A stretch of DNA of 64,000 bases from Chryseobacterium soldanellicola (GTDB lineage Bacteria > Bacteroidota > Bacteroidia > Flavobacteriales > Weeksellaceae). Where the stretch lies: contig NZ_FNKL01000003.1 in NCBI RefSeq assembly GCF_900100115.1, positions 248,001 through 312,000 on the forward strand. The letters run 5' to 3'. Under the pieces are notes generated by a model, which was given only the letters and a program-made list of their open reading frames with translations, did no database searches and was not told where the DNA came from. This document shows positions 25,336 to 34,954 of the stretch, piece after piece (positions within the stretch are counted from its first letter, which is position 1; the number at the start of each line of letters is the position of its first letter). Position numbers and translations under genes: made by a program.

Positions 25336-26949
25336 ATGAAACGAAATGAAGAACTCAATAAATTAGCCGTCACCAAAGAATGGGATTTTGTGGTTATAGG
25401 CGGTGGAGCTAGCGGTTTAGGTTCAGCATTAGACGCTACAAGCAGAGGATTTAAAACCTTATTGCTTGAATCTCATGATTTCGCAAAAGCAACTTCCAGC
25501 CGAAGCACAAAACTGGTGCATGGCGGCGTAAGATACCTTGCGCAAGGAGATATCGGATTGGTAAAGGAGGCTTTAAAAGAAAGAGGATTATTGGCCCAAA
25601 ATGCAGCTCATGTAGTTAAAAATCAATCTTTTATTATTCCGAATTACACATGGTGGGGAGGCATCTATTACAAAATAGGCTTATCCATTTATGATTTTCT
25701 GGCAGGCAAATTAAGCCTTGGAAGAACACAATATATCAGCAAATCAAAGACTGTCAGCAAACTTCCGACCATAGAGCAAAAAAATCTTGTGAGCGGAGTT
25801 ATTTATCAGGACGGGCAATTTGATGATGCCCGGTTAGCAATTAATCTTGCACAAACCATCATTGAAAAAGGTGGAAGCGCCATTAATTATTTAAAAGTGG
25901 TTAATCTTCTAAAAAATGATTCCAATAAAATAACCGGAGTTGTTGCTGAAGATCAGTTTTCCCAAAAAAGGTATGAAATTTCCGCTAAAGTGGTCATTAA
26001 TGCGACAGGAGTTTTCACCAATGATATTCTTAATATGAATAATCCCAAGCATGGTAAATTTGTTGTTCCAAGCCAGGGAATACATTTGGTTTTAGATAAA
26101 TCTTTCTTAAAAAGTGATGATGCCATTATGATTCCTAAAACTTCGGACGGAAGGGTTTTATTCGTTGTTCCGTGGCACGACAGAGCTTTGGTGGGCACAA
26201 CAGATACTTTATTGGAAAACGAAAGTTTTGAACCGCGGGCTTTGGAAGAAGAAATTAATTTTGTTTTAAATACCGCAAGACAATATTTATCTAAAAAACC
26301 AACCCGGGAAGATGTAAAGTCTGTTTTTGCAGGTCTCAGACCACTCGCGGCTCCTGAAGGTGAAGGAAAAAGCACAAAAGAAGTTTCCAGAAGCCATAAA
26401 GTCATAACATCAGATACAGGATTGGTTTCTATTATCGGCGGAAAATGGACCACCTACAGAAAAATGGCAGAAGATACCATCAACAAAGCCATGGAAATTC
26501 ACAGACTGGGAATGACAACATCCAAAACTGAAAACCTGTCCATCCATGGTAATATGAAAGCAGAACAGGTCGATAGAAGCAGCCATCTGTACGTTTACGG
26601 ATCAGATATTCCTTCTATAAAAGCTTTACAGCATAATAACCCTGAATATTCAGAAAAAATCCATCCCGATCATGAATTTACCGTCGCAGAAATAATATGG
26701 GCGATAAGAAATGAAATGGCAGAAACCATAGAAGATATTCTAGCCAGAAGAGTCCGTTTGTTATTTTTAGATGCAAGAGCTGCAATTGACAGCGCACATA
26801 AAGTAGCATTAATTATTGCGAAAGAAAAAGGATTTCCTCAGGAATGGGCAGCTCAGCAGGAAAAAGAATTCATTGAATTAGCAAAAGGGTATTTATTGAC
26901 TCCCTACTCTCCTAAACAATCAACCTTAATCAATACACAATATGAGTAA
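25336..26949 (+). CDS. glpD: glycerol-3-phosphate dehydrogenase (FAD)
   Basis: 537 aa. FAD-binding [15 protein letters not shown] lies at about 20-34, followed by the GlpD signature [18 protein letters not shown]. The substrate domain contains [20 protein letters not shown] and [16 protein letters not shown]. It oxidises sn-glycerol-3-phosphate to DHAP at the membrane and passes electrons to quinone. Its last codons overlap glpK by 8 bp, which implies translational coupling. It is first in glpD-glpK-glpF-OMP. Confidence 0.95.
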   Translation: MKRNEELNKLAVTKEWDFVVIGGGASGLGSALDATSRGFKTLLLESHDFAKATSSRSTKLVHGGVRYLAQGDIGLVKEALKERGLLAQNAAHVVKNQSFIIPNYTWWGGIYYKIGLSIYDFLAGKLSLGRTQYISKSKTVSKLPTIEQKNLVSGVIYQDGQFDDARLAINLAQTIIEKGGSAINYLKVVNLLKNDSNKITGVVAEDQFSQKRYEISAKVVINATGVFTNDILNMNNPKHGKFVVPSQGIHLVLDKSFLKSDDAIMIPKTSDGRVLFVVPWHDRALVGTTDTLLENESFEPRALEEEINFVLNTARQYLSKKPTREDVKSVFAGLRPLAAPEGEGKSTKEVSRSHKVITSDTGLVSIIGGKWTTYRKMAEDTINKAMEIHRLGMTTSKTENLSIHGNMKAEQVDRSSHLYVYGSDIPSIKALQHNNPEYSEKIHPDHEFTVAEIIWAIRNEMAETIEDILARRVRLLFLDARAAIDSAHKVALIIAKEKGFPQEWAAQQEKEFIELAKGYLLTPYSPKQSTLINTQYE

Positions 26950-28438
26950 AAAATTAATTCTTGCTTTAGATCAAGGTACAACCTCATCTAGAGCTATTTT
27001 ATTCAATCACAGCGGAGAAATAGAATACATTTCTCAGAAGAGTTTTGAACAGATATACCCTACTCCGGGCTGGGTAGAGCACAATCCCAATGAAATCTGG
27101 TCGTCCCAGATTTCTGTAGCAGCCGAAGTGATCGCAAAAGCAGGCATTTCAGGTTTAGAAGTAGCCGCAATCGGTATTACCAATCAGCGGGAAACCACCA
27201 TTGTTTGGAATAAAGAAACCGGTGAGCCCGTTTATAATGCTATTGTGTGGCAGGACAGAAGAACATCCAAATATTGTGATTCTTTGAAGGAAGAAGGATA
27301 TACCGACATGATCAAAGAAAAAACAGGCCTTGTTCTGGATGCTTATTTTTCTGCAACAAAATTAAAATGGATTCTTGATAATGTAGAAGGCGCAAGAGAA
27401 GATGCTGAAGCCGGAAGATTATGCTTCGGAACTGTTGATACCTGGCTTGTCTGGAAACTTACCCGCGGAAAAATGTTTATTACGGATGTTTCTAATGCCA
27501 GCCGTACGATGCTTTTGAACATTCATACGCTTGAATGGGATGAAGATTTATTGAAATTATTTAGTATTCCGAAAGCTATTTTGCCTGAAGTAAAGCAAAG
27601 CAGTGAAATTTATGGTGAAACATCAACGACTTTGTTTTCAACTAAAATTCCTATTTCCGGGATTGCAGGAGATCAGCAAGCCGCGTTATTCGGGCAAATG
27701 TGCACCACGCCGGGAATGGTAAAAAATACCTATGGAACAGGTTGTTTCCTGTTAATGAATACAGGAAAAGAAGCGGTTTCATCCAAAAATAATTTGTTAA
27801 CAACCGTTGCCTGGAAAATAAACGGAGAAGTAAATTACGCCCTTGAAGGCAGCGTTTTTGTTGGAGGAGCAGCCATTCAGTGGTTAAGAGACGGGCTTAA
27901 ACTCATTAATTCTGCAGAAGAAATAAACGATCTCGCTCAAACTGTAGAAGATAATGGCGGCGTTTATTTTGTTCCCGCGCTTACCGGTTTGGGAGCTCCG
28001 TATTGGGATCAATACGCAAGAGGAACCATCGTTGGCGTAACCCGCGGAACAACCAACGGACATATTGCCAGAGCCACTCTGGAAGGCATTGCATTTCAGG
28101 TTTACGACATTGTAAAAGCCATGGAAGCTGACTCCGGGACCCCAAGCGTTGAATTAAGAGTCGATGGCGGAGCTTCAGCCAGTGATCTACTAATGCAGAT
28201 ACAGGCAGATTTGTTCGGATTTAAAATTACAAGACCTAAAACACTGGAAACAACTGCTTTAGGCGCAGCTTACCTTGCCGGGCTTGCCGTTGGATATTGG
28301 AAAAATATTGATGAAATACAATCTCAATGGATCGTTGACAAAGATTTTCATGCAAAATTAGACAAAGAAAAATCAGAAAAAATGATTCATACCTGGAATA
28401 AGGCTGTAAAACGTTCTCAAAACTGGATAGAAGATTAA
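26942..28438 (+). CDS. glpK: glycerol kinase
   Basis: 498 aa FGGY kinase. [15 protein letters not shown] (6-20) is the ATP phosphate 1 motif. The FGGY signatures [17 protein letters not shown] and [16 protein letters not shown] are both visible. The length equals that of E. coli GlpK. It phosphorylates glycerol to glycerol-3-phosphate, the substrate of the preceding gene. The start ATG at 26942 lies inside the end of glpD. Confidence 0.97.
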   Translation: MSKKLILALDQGTTSSRAILFNHSGEIEYISQKSFEQIYPTPGWVEHNPNEIWSSQISVAAEVIAKAGISGLEVAAIGITNQRETTIVWNKETGEPVYNAIVWQDRRTSKYCDSLKEEGYTDMIKEKTGLVLDAYFSATKLKWILDNVEGAREDAEAGRLCFGTVDTWLVWKLTRGKMFITDVSNASRTMLLNIHTLEWDEDLLKLFSIPKAILPEVKQSSEIYGETSTTLFSTKIPISGIAGDQQAALFGQMCTTPGMVKNTYGTGCFLLMNTGKEAVSSKNNLLTTVAWKINGEVNYALEGSVFVGGAAIQWLRDGLKLINSAEEINDLAQTVEDNGGVYFVPALTGLGAPYWDQYARGTIVGVTRGTTNGHIARATLEGIAFQVYDIVKAMEADSGTPSVELRVDGGASASDLLMQIQADLFGFKITRPKTLETTALGAAYLAGLAVGYWKNIDEIQSQWIVDKDFHAKLDKEKSEKMIHTWNKAVKRSQNWIED

Positions 28439-28465
28439 TCTCATTCACATAAAAAAAATACAAAT

Positions 28466-29197
28466 ATGACTCCATTTATAGCAGAAGTAATTGGTACAAT
28501 GCTTCTTATATTATTAGGTAACGGCGTTGTAGCCAATGTTGTTCTAAAAGGTACAAAAGGAAATAATTCCGGATGGATCGTTATTACCACCGCCTGGGCT
28601 CTGGCCGTTTTTGTAGGTGTTCAGGTCGCAGGCCCCATTAGCGGCGCTCACCTTAATCCTGCCGTAACAATTGGTCTGGCTATTGCCGGAAAATTCTCAT
28701 GGGACCAGGTTCCGCTGTACATTGCGGCACAAATGACAGGTGCAGCATTGGGCGCGTTTCTGGTATGGCTATTTAATAAAGATCATTTTGCCATCACAGA
28801 AGACGAAGGCGCAAAATTAGCCTGTTTCAGTACCGGGCCGGCAATTAGAAACACTTTTTCAAATATTATCAGTGAAACCATCGGTACTTTTGTTCTTGTA
28901 TTCGTTATTTTTCATTTTTCTGATGCCAGCATTTCTTTACACAATGATCCTGCGGCAAAAGTAGGATTAGGATCCGTTGGTGCTCTTCCTGTAACCTTAT
29001 TGGTTTGGGCAATCGGCCTTTCGTTGGGTGGAACAACGGGCTACGCAATCAATCCTGCACGGGATCTGGGGCCGAGAATTATGCACGCCATTCTTCCGGT
29101 AAAAGGAAGCAGCGACTGGGGTTATGCATGGATTCCCGTTGTGGGACCAATCTTGGGAGCCGCACTTGCAGCATTCTTATATATGATTTTAAATTAA
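28466..29197 (+). CDS. glpF: glycerol facilitator, MIP family
   Basis: 243 aa with six membrane helices and two NPA half-helices: HLNPAVT (N64-P65-A66) and INPARD (N196-P197-A198). The Asp after the second NPA-R (D200) is typical of glycerol-conducting aquaglyceroporins as opposed to water-only channels. It lies in the inner membrane, 27 bp after glpK. The following outer-membrane gene begins 6 bp later. Confidence 0.95.
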   Translation: MTPFIAEVIGTMLLILLGNGVVANVVLKGTKGNNSGWIVITTAWALAVFVGVQVAGPISGAHLNPAVTIGLAIAGKFSWDQVPLYIAAQMTGAALGAFLVWLFNKDHFAITEDEGAKLACFSTGPAIRNTFSNIISETIGTFVLVFVIFHFSDASISLHNDPAAKVGLGSVGALPVTLLVWAIGLSLGGTTGYAINPARDLGPRIMHAILPVKGSSDWGYAWIPVVGPILGAALAAFLYMILN

Positions 29198-29203
29198 ATA
29201 CAA

Positions 29204-30007
29204 ATGAAAAAAATTTCAATAATTATATGCCTGGCAACACTGGGCACAGGGAAGCTTTTTGCCCAGGAAGCAACAGAAAATAAAGACGATAACAGGCTCG
29301 ATTTCACAGCAAATATCCAAACCAATCATCTTTGGAGAGGACTTATTATTACTGACAAACCAGTTGTTATGGGAAATCTTTCTTATGCCTTAGATGCAGA
29401 AAAAAAATGGAAAGTCGGACTTTGGGGCGCATCTTCCATGACGGATGATAAAGACGGAACGCATTATAAAGAAATCAATTATTATGTGCAATATTCAGAC
29501 GGGCGGTTTTATATCGGATTATGGGACTTATTTAATGCCAGAAACATCAATACTGAAGTTGCTTCAGACGATATTTTTAATTATTCAAACAGAAGAACGG
29601 CTCATATTATCGATTTAAGGACCAATTATACCTTCGGACCTTCATTTCCAATCAATATTGAAGCAGATGTTATGCTATACGGAGGCGCCAACGCCGGAGA
29701 AGTGGTTTTAAAACCTGACGGAACTTATAAAAAGAACAAATATTCAACCTACGTCCAGGTAAGTTATCCGGTAATATCGGGTAAAAAAGTGAATCTTGAT
29801 ACTTTTATCGGTGCAGGATTTGCCCTTAATGACACCAATTTTCTGTACGGGAACGGAAAAAGCAGTTTCGAAATTGTAAATGTAGGCTTAAAAGCCAGTA
29901 AATCGATTAAAATTACTGAACATTACAGCCTTCCTGTTTTTATGACGGCCATGTGGAATCCTGCAAACAAATATGCAAGAATTCAGCTCGGAGCAACGAT
30001 ATTTTAA
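29204..30007 (+). CDS. outer-membrane beta-barrel protein linked to glycerol uptake
   Basis: 267 aa. The signal peptide ends near LFAQ (about residue 21). The rest is alternating beta strands with a first-strand motif IQTNHLWRGL, many Tyr/Trp/Gly girdle residues, and a terminal strand IQLGATIF ending in Phe. The TNxxWRG start is like TorF-family putative porins. Being last in glpD-K-F with a 6-bp gap, it may be the outer-membrane entry for glycerol or glycerol phosphodiesters. That substrate is inferred from context only. Confidence 0.72.
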   Translation: MKKISIIICLATLGTGKLFAQEATENKDDNRLDFTANIQTNHLWRGLIITDKPVVMGNLSYALDAEKKWKVGLWGASSMTDDKDGTHYKEINYYVQYSDGRFYIGLWDLFNARNINTEVASDDIFNYSNRRTAHIIDLRTNYTFGPSFPINIEADVMLYGGANAGEVVLKPDGTYKKNKYSTYVQVSYPVISGKKVNLDTFIGAGFALNDTNFLYGNGKSSFEIVNVGLKASKSIKITEHYSLPVFMTAMWNPANKYARIQLGATIF

Positions 30008-30017
30008 TAGCATTTTA

Positions 30018-30052
30018 ACTCCTCCAATCAATAGTTGGAGGAGTTTTCTTTA
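30018..30052 (+). terminator. terminator of the glp operon
   Basis: ACTCCTCCAA pairs exactly with TTGGAGGAGT around a 7-nt loop, followed by TTTTCTTT. Confidence 0.85.
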
Positions 30053-30108
30053 TTAAATATCATTTTTATGCTTAATCAGAGAGCTTTTTATTCCAAACGA
30101 AAAAAATA

Positions 30109-30140
30109 TTTGTACAGTATAATAAAAATTATTACTTTTG
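30109..30140 (+). promoter_or_regulatory. tRNA-Phe promoter, copy 2
   Basis: TTTG (30109-30112), 20 nt, then TACTTTTG (30133-30140). This is the canonical Bacteroidota -33/-7 pair and parallels the promoter of copy 1. Confidence 0.72.
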
Positions 30141-30178
30141 CAACCACTTTAAATAACGAAGTAACAAACGTTATTAAT

Positions 30179-30251
30179 GGTTTCTTAGCTCAGTTGGTAG
30201 AGCAATGGATTGAAAATCCATGTGTCCCTGGTTCGATTCCTGGAGAAACCA
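30179..30251 (+). tRNA. tRNA-Phe (GAA), copy 2
   Basis: Identical over all 73 nt to the gene at 24292-24364, including the U51-U63 mismatch in the T-stem. Together the two copies bracket the glycerol cassette as direct repeats 5.9 kb apart. Confidence 0.97.
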
Positions 30252-30255
30252 CTTA

Positions 30256-30296
30256 AATCCCTTTTAAACAAATGTTTACAAGGGATTTTTTTTTTT
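30256..30296 (+). terminator. terminator after tRNA-Phe copy 2
   Basis: AATCCCTT and AAGGGATT form the stem, with an inner AAAC/GTTT pair, followed by a long T run. Confidence 0.85.
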
Positions 30297-30391
30297 ACAT
30301 TTAATTTGAATAAACCTGTCTTCATTAAAATTGCTTGAAAAATCAACATCAGCTGTAAATTTTCAGAATTACAGTTAATAACATATTTAGC

Positions 30392-31282
30392 TTAGAATGA
30401 CATCATTTTATTTTTAAGGAATTGAATTCTATATTCTTTGGGAGTAATTCCGGCAATTTTTTTGAAAAGCTGGGTAAAGTGTGAAGCCGTATGAAAATTA
30501 AGCTCATAAGCAATTTCGGCAATATCTTTACTTGAATGCAGTAATGCTTTGCTATAATTAATATCAATTTCGTTAATCCATTGTTTTGGAGATTTTTGTG
30601 TTACATTTTTCACACATTTATTAAGATAATTTTCTGTAACAGACAGTTTATCAGCATAAAAAGCCACTCTTTTTTCGCCTATATGATATTTGAACAGAAG
30701 ATCACGGAACTGAAGTGACAATTCCATGGTGCGGGTAGCGGATTTGTGTTGCCCATCAGAATCTGTGCTTAATATTTTAATCAAAATAAGATGTAAAACT
30801 GTGATTACGACATCATTTACCTTTAGAGTATTTAGCCATAATTCCTGTTCCATGATCAGAAGAAGCTGAATAACAGTGTCATAAGTAAGGCTATCCAAAG
30901 TAAGAAAAGGTGTCATAAAGAAAATGTTCGTTTTATGTTTCGGCAGTTCCTGTTCAGATAAAATATTGTTTTCATATGCTAAAAAATAACCTTCAATATC
31001 ATCAGACAAATCTATTGTCGCGGTAATTGTGCCTTGCCTGATAAAAATCACGCTGCCCTTTTCTGCATGGTATTCCTGATTTTCAAGATATTGCTTAATA
31101 TGCCCTTTTGTAACGAAAATAATGAAATTAAAGGTCGTACGGTACGGAATGACCGGCATTAAAATTCCTTTAAGATAATTTTCGAGCCTGTAAAGCTGTA
31201 CATCTGCATTGTTTGTCAATATATTTTCCGTTATGTTGGGAAGAAAAAGTTTTTTATACTGAAAATTGGATAATATTTCCAT
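30392..31282 (-). CDS. AraC family transcriptional regulator
   Basis: 296 aa. The N-terminal cupin-like sensor region (about 1-170) is followed by a C-terminal double HTH of AraC type (about 195-290) with DIAEIAYELNFHTASHFTQL and FKKIAGITPKEYR. The spacing of the second helix and the terminal PxEYR are diagnostic. The effector is unknown. It sits between the glycerol cassette and the urease locus on the same strand as urease, 275 bp beyond the end of the urea channel gene, and has its own promoter. Control of urease is possible but not shown. Confidence 0.88.
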   Translation of the reverse strand: MEILSNFQYKKLFLPNITENILTNNADVQLYRLENYLKGILMPVIPYRTTFNFIIFVTKGHIKQYLENQEYHAEKGSVIFIRQGTITATIDLSDDIEGYFLAYENNILSEQELPKHKTNIFFMTPFLTLDSLTYDTVIQLLLIMEQELWLNTLKVNDVVITVLHLILIKILSTDSDGQHKSATRTMELSLQFRDLLFKYHIGEKRVAFYADKLSVTENYLNKCVKNVTQKSPKQWINEIDINYSKALLHSSKDIAEIAYELNFHTASHFTQLFKKIAGITPKEYRIQFLKNKMMSF

Positions 31283-31311
31283 ATCCTTGATTATAAATTA
31301 TTTAAGGTTTA

Positions 31312-31319
31312 CAAATGTA
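31312..31319 (-). promoter_or_regulatory. -7 box TACATTTG, AraC-type gene
   Basis: This exact minus-strand TAnnTTTG match lies 30 bp before the ATG at 31282. Confidence 0.55.
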
Positions 31320-31556
31320 ATACTGACTCGGCATATTTTATTGAATTAAACCTATTTTCAATGAGAAAATTAATAATGATTTATTTTTTTTTTAGCTATT
31401 AAATTTTTCATTTAAATTATAAATATTTATAGGAAATTTCACCAATCAATCGTTGACGAAATGAGTGTAATTACTTCTGTACTTTATCTAATTAGAGGAT
31501 TTTTCGAACATCACAAATCAATTTTATTTTAACCCGTTTTTTAGATTCTATTAAAA

Positions 31557-32444
31557 TTATTTTTCTTTTAATTTCAAAACTTTCTGGATCAATAATGTAG
31601 CCCATGTTCCGGCTACAAAAGGAAACGTAAGCACTCCGCCGACTTCACTGAGAATATTGTTATCAATAAGGAAATCGTCAATAGCCACCGTAAGTAATAC
31701 AGCTACAAGCACCCAAAGCCCGTTAATTTTCTTAAATCCTGAAAAAACGATCGCAGAAAGTACCGCATTAAAGCCAAATAATCCCATGTGAATTTCTTCA
31801 ATCGGTTCCCCGTTAACATGAGAAATATATGCACCCAACACAGAACCTGTCAAACCATAGAGCGCTGCGGCAGGAGAGCTGATAAAAACAGCGATAAAAA
31901 AGATGATTCCTGAAAATATCCCACCCTGAAAAATAACTTCTCCAAATCCGTTAATAGAGGTTAAAAAATCATCATTTTCGACAGGCTCTATTTTTGCCGA
32001 GATCATTTCCGATGGTGGAATATGGGTAAAATAATGCAGCAAAAACACACAAAGCCAGGTAATTACAATAAAAGGAAGTGTAAAAACCGGGATTTTTCTC
32101 TGAATAAAAAAATGCTGAATAATAGTCGCCAAAGCACCGCCAATAATGATAAGAATCCAGATGAGAAGTGTTGCCTGAAACACAAAAGACAACGCAACAC
32201 CCACCAACGCAGCACTGAAGCCGTACAATCCTGCATTGATCTCTGATTTGTCATAATTAAGCTTCATCGCAGTAAAAGTGCCCGCGGCCGTTGAAAGCAA
32301 GACGGCAACACCACCCTGCCAGCTCCCCAGGAAAATACCAATTAGAAATAAAAGACCAGTCCATCGGTTTTCCTGAAGCATAATCTGCCCGATTCCTTTT
32401 AAAATAATATCTACAAAAGGGAATTTTTCAAAAAATTTGTCCAT
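31557..32444 (-). CDS. urea transporter (UT family)
   Basis: 295 aa, about ten hydrophobic segments, with the internal two-fold repeat of urea channels: NAGLYGFSAALVGVALSF (about 71-88) and HMGLFGFNAVLSAIVFSG (about 217-234). VFTLPFIVITW and VLTFPFVAGTW are the paired LPF/FPF segments of the selectivity filter region. It lets urea cross the inner membrane to cytoplasmic urease. It is the last gene of the urease locus, 125 bp after the UreH-type gene, and that gap contains a GTGAATTG repeat. Confidence 0.9.
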   Translation of the reverse strand: MDKFFEKFPFVDIILKGIGQIMLQENRWTGLLFLIGIFLGSWQGGVAVLLSTAAGTFTAMKLNYDKSEINAGLYGFSAALVGVALSFVFQATLLIWILIIIGGALATIIQHFFIQRKIPVFTLPFIVITWLCVFLLHYFTHIPPSEMISAKIEPVENDDFLTSINGFGEVIFQGGIFSGIIFFIAVFISSPAAALYGLTGSVLGAYISHVNGEPIEEIHMGLFGFNAVLSAIVFSGFKKINGLWVLVAVLLTVAIDDFLIDNNILSEVGGVLTFPFVAGTWATLLIQKVLKLKEK

Positions 32445-32466
32445 AAAATAATGAGTTTAAAGGTTT

Positions 32467-32566
32467 AAAAGGTGAATGATGAACGGTGAACGGTGAATTG
32501 GCAATGATGAATTTGATTTACAAATCAATTGTCAATTTTAAAATTAAATCTAACAAATTCACAATC
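32467..32566. repeat. GGTGAATTGGCAATG...ACAAATTCAC repeat
   Basis: GGTGAACGGTGAATTGGCAA at the left and CAATTGTCAATTTT, then CAAATTCACAATC at the right form an imperfect palindrome of the GTGAATTGTCAAT family. It lies between the UreH-type and urea channel genes. Confidence 0.65.
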
Positions 32567-32569
32567 AAA

Positions 32570-33271
32570 TCACCATCCTAAAAAGACCATTCCGATTCCG
32601 CAGATTGTGACCACAGCTCCGCTTACGACGCCCATATATCTTTCTATTTTTTCTGTATTAAATAAAGTTGAATATCCGTAACGACCCAACAGCACAATCC
32701 CAAGCATTGTAAAAACCGTCGTTATGGTAAAAGAAATCACTAAAACTGAAATTTCAGCGGTTGAATGTTTTACTCCGGAATAGAATAAAAGAGGAATTAA
32801 CGGCTCGCTCGGCCCCATCACGAAGATCATGAAAAGAACCAGAGGCGTAACTTTTATTCTCGCTTGCGGCATTACGACTTCACTGTGATTATGCTCGTAG
32901 ACATAGACATCTTCGCCCATGACATCAAAATGCTTATGCGGCTTATTTCGGATAGCCTGAATTAATCCGTAAATCAGATAAATCACACCGAAAATGAGCA
33001 ATGCCCAGCCGGAAAAATTTCCTCTTAAATTCTGAAACCACGAAATTTTATTAAGCTGCCAACCCAGAAAAACTCCGATAAAACCTAGAATTAATGAGCT
33101 TAAAACGTGTCCCAATCCGCAAAATATTGTTAAAACCGAAGTTTTCACAAGACTCCATTTTTTAGATTTTGAGATCACGATAAACGGCAGATAATGATCC
33201 GGTCCAGACGCGGTATGAATGAAACTTATTGATATTGCACTTATTAGAAGTGCCCAAATTGTACTGTCCAT
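32570..33271 (-). CDS. UreH-like permease, probable nickel transport
   Basis: 233 aa with about six hydrophobic segments. HTASGPDHYLPF (residues 19-30) is an H-x5-DH motif like the HX4DH nickel/cobalt-binding signature of NiCoT and UreH proteins. A His-rich loop (KPHKHFD, then YEHNHSE) is about residues 111-130. UreH proteins supply nickel to urease. Position downstream of ureD and before the urea channel supports that role. It could also be called a sulfite-exporter-like membrane protein by broad domain searches; the His motif argues for metal. Confidence 0.82.
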   Translation of the reverse strand: MDSTIWALLISAISISFIHTASGPDHYLPFIVISKSKKWSLVKTSVLTIFCGLGHVLSSLILGFIGVFLGWQLNKISWFQNLRGNFSGWALLIFGVIYLIYGLIQAIRNKPHKHFDVMGEDVYVYEHNHSEVVMPQARIKVTPLVLFMIFVMGPSEPLIPLLFYSGVKHSTAEISVLVISFTITTVFTMLGIVLLGRYGYSTLFNTEKIERYMGVVSGAVVTICGIGMVFLGW

Positions 33272-33285
33272 TTTTAATAAGTTTT

Positions 33286-33338
33286 GGCTAAAGCCAATCG
33301 ATTTTTAAAATTTCCGGGAACGGGCCTAAAGCCCGTTC
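33286..33338. repeat. GGCTAAAGCC / GGGCCTAAAGCCC dispersed repeat, copy 2
   Basis: GGCTAAAGCC (33286-33295) and GGAACGGGCCTAAAGCCCGTTCC (hairpin spanning 33316-33338) repeat the layout at 583-630. It lies between ureD and the UreH-type gene in the urease operon. Confidence 0.75.
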
Positions 33339-33376
33339 CTGTTAAATACATCCGGAGAATTTATTCTTAATAGTAT

Positions 33377-34165
33377 TTAATTTAAATTCCAGAGAACTTC
33401 CTGAACATGCAGAAAAAAGTTGTACATGATTTCACCGCCATTCCCTAAAGACCTGATAATAAAACCGTTATTTTCCATTGCTGAAACTCCAATTTCCATT
33501 TCGCCCTGATACCGTTCGGCATATTCAACAATATTATCTATCAATTCATCTCTTTTTACATCATCTTTTGTGCTGAAAAAAATAAATGTTCCCTGATGGG
33601 TATGCTGCTCAAGATTACCAATACTGTTTATCGGAATCAAGTCTGGCTGAATGAGAATATTATCCTTTACTATCAACTTATTTTCATGATAAATTTCCGT
33701 GAGATTCTGGAAACGTTTTAGTTTAAAAACTTCACCATAATGCTTTCTTCCGCAGGTAATTATTTCGCTGATGATAATCTGACTGTTTTTTCCGATATGA
33801 ATTTTAGCTTCACTTTTAAAATTTGAATCTTCGTGCGGAACCACCGGATGTGGAACATAGGCAAAAGAAGTTTCATCTTCCAGCACAATATCAAGCTCCT
33901 GAACTGCTTTATCCTTCATATTAAACAACCTTTGATACGACTGTGACTGCAATTGCAGCGAAGCTCCTTTTTCCAGGGAAACTTTTAAATGATAATGGTC
34001 ACCATCGAGAATTCCGGGCGAGGAACTCATAATCATCTGATACAGTTTGCCATCATTTTTACGCTGTCCGACAGAAACACACCTGAAAGGAAGTGATACA
34101 TAAAGGTCTTTCACATAAGATTTTCCGTTCTTGAATCCTGCGATTATATTTAAGTGACTGTCCAT
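33377..34165 (-). CDS. ureD: urease accessory protein UreD
   Basis: 262 aa. Typical UreD/UreH-accessory segments are visible: MIMSSSPGILDGDHYHLKV (about 44-62) and LQLQSQSYQRLFNM (about 70-83), plus PHPVVPHEDSNF near 107-118. UreD binds the urease apoenzyme and with UreF and UreG forms the nickel-insertion complex, with a channel for nickel transfer. Its ATG is the base next to the ureG stop, so translation is coupled. A GGCTAAAGCC repeat follows the stop. Confidence 0.9.
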   Translation of the reverse strand: MDSHLNIIAGFKNGKSYVKDLYVSLPFRCVSVGQRKNDGKLYQMIMSSSPGILDGDHYHLKVSLEKGASLQLQSQSYQRLFNMKDKAVQELDIVLEDETSFAYVPHPVVPHEDSNFKSEAKIHIGKNSQIIISEIITCGRKHYGEVFKLKRFQNLTEIYHENKLIVKDNILIQPDLIPINSIGNLEQHTHQGTFIFFSTKDDVKRDELIDNIVEYAERYQGEMEIGVSAMENNGFIIRSLGNGGEIMYNFFLHVQEVLWNLN

Positions 34166-34804
34166 TTATCGTACAAGGTTCGGTTCGTCACAATCTTCCA
34201 GAAGCGCATATTTTTTGATCCATCCGATCACTTTTTCCAGGCCTTCATCGGTTTTAAGATTGGTAAATACGAAAGGATTTCCGTTTCTCATCCTTCTGGC
34301 ATCCGTTTCCATCACTTCGAGGCTTGCCCCGACATGAGGTGCAAGGTCGATTTTATTGATAATCAACAGATCTGATCTTGTAATTCCAGGGCCTCCTTTT
34401 CTGGGAATTTTCTCGCCTTCTGCCACATCAATGATGAAAATGGTAATGTCTGCAAGATCCGGACTGAAAGTCGCCGATAAATTGTCGCCGCCACTTTCGA
34501 TAAGAATCAATTCAATTTCCGGGAAACGCTCTGCAAGCTCGTCAACCGCTTCCAGATTCATACTGGCATCTTCACGAATCGCTGTGTGGGGGCATCCTCC
34601 GGTTTCCACTCCGATAATTCTTTCATAAGGAAGCAGGCTGTTTTTAGCCATAAATTCCGCATCTTCTTTTGTATAAATATCATTGGTTATTACTCCGATA
34701 TCATATTTTCCGAACATTTTTCTGCTTAAACGCTCCAGTAAAGCTGTTTTTCCTGAGCCTACAGGTCCTGCCACGCCTACTTTTATATATTTTCTGTTTT
34801 CCAT
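34166..34804 (-). CDS. ureG: urease accessory GTPase UreG
   Basis: 212 aa SIMIBI GTPase. The P-loop [11 protein letters not shown] is at residues 10-20. The nickel-binding CPH motif is in [14 protein letters not shown]. Also present are [17 protein letters not shown] and the guanine-specificity NKID. GTP hydrolysis drives nickel delivery to the UreABC-DF complex. It is separated from ureF by 238 bp that hold two repeat modules, an unusual break within the operon. Confidence 0.97.
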   Translation of the reverse strand: MENRKYIKVGVAGPVGSGKTALLERLSRKMFGKYDIGVITNDIYTKEDAEFMAKNSLLPYERIIGVETGGCPHTAIREDASMNLEAVDELAERFPEIELILIESGGDNLSATFSPDLADITIFIIDVAEGEKIPRKGGPGITRSDLLIINKIDLAPHVGASLEVMETDARRMRNGNPFVFTNLKTDEGLEKVIGWIKKYALLEDCDEPNLVR

Positions 34805-34840
34805 TTTCTTAGATTTGACTGATTTAGTTAATTTTTTAGG

Positions 34841-34950
34841 AGCAATTTCCCGCTATCCACTCCTACTCCTCGCGCCAACACGCGCCAACACCTGAACCCT
34901 CAAACTCTCCAACTCCTAGCTGTGGGGTAACCGTTCCTATCGGGGCTAGA
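34841..34950 (-). repeat. CTAGCCCCGAT...GCGGGAAATTGCT element (ureF-ureG gap)
   Basis: On the minus strand it starts CTAGCCCCGATAGGAACGGT and ends GTGGATAGCGGGAAATTGCT. About 110 bp, closely similar to the copy at 63879-63993. It contains a tandem 10-bp duplication CGCGCCAACA (34871-34890). It may be related to the structured RNA class called flavo-1, which I cannot confirm without a covariance search. Confidence 0.7.
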
Positions 34951-34954
34951 AAAG

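Noticed and set aside
24455..30007. Glycerol cassette as an integrative element with its own integrase
   Set aside because: No integrase, excisionase or att core beyond the tRNA itself was found; only the flanking tRNA duplication is supported.
30035..30256. 73-codon ORF ending in the second tRNA-Phe
   Set aside because: Its C-terminal third is translation of the tRNA gene and its promoter; the tRNA explains the open frame.
31461..31532. 23-codon ORF beginning MSVITSVLYLIRGF
   Set aside because: No promoter box, no supporting context and an AT-rich gap where such ORFs arise by chance.
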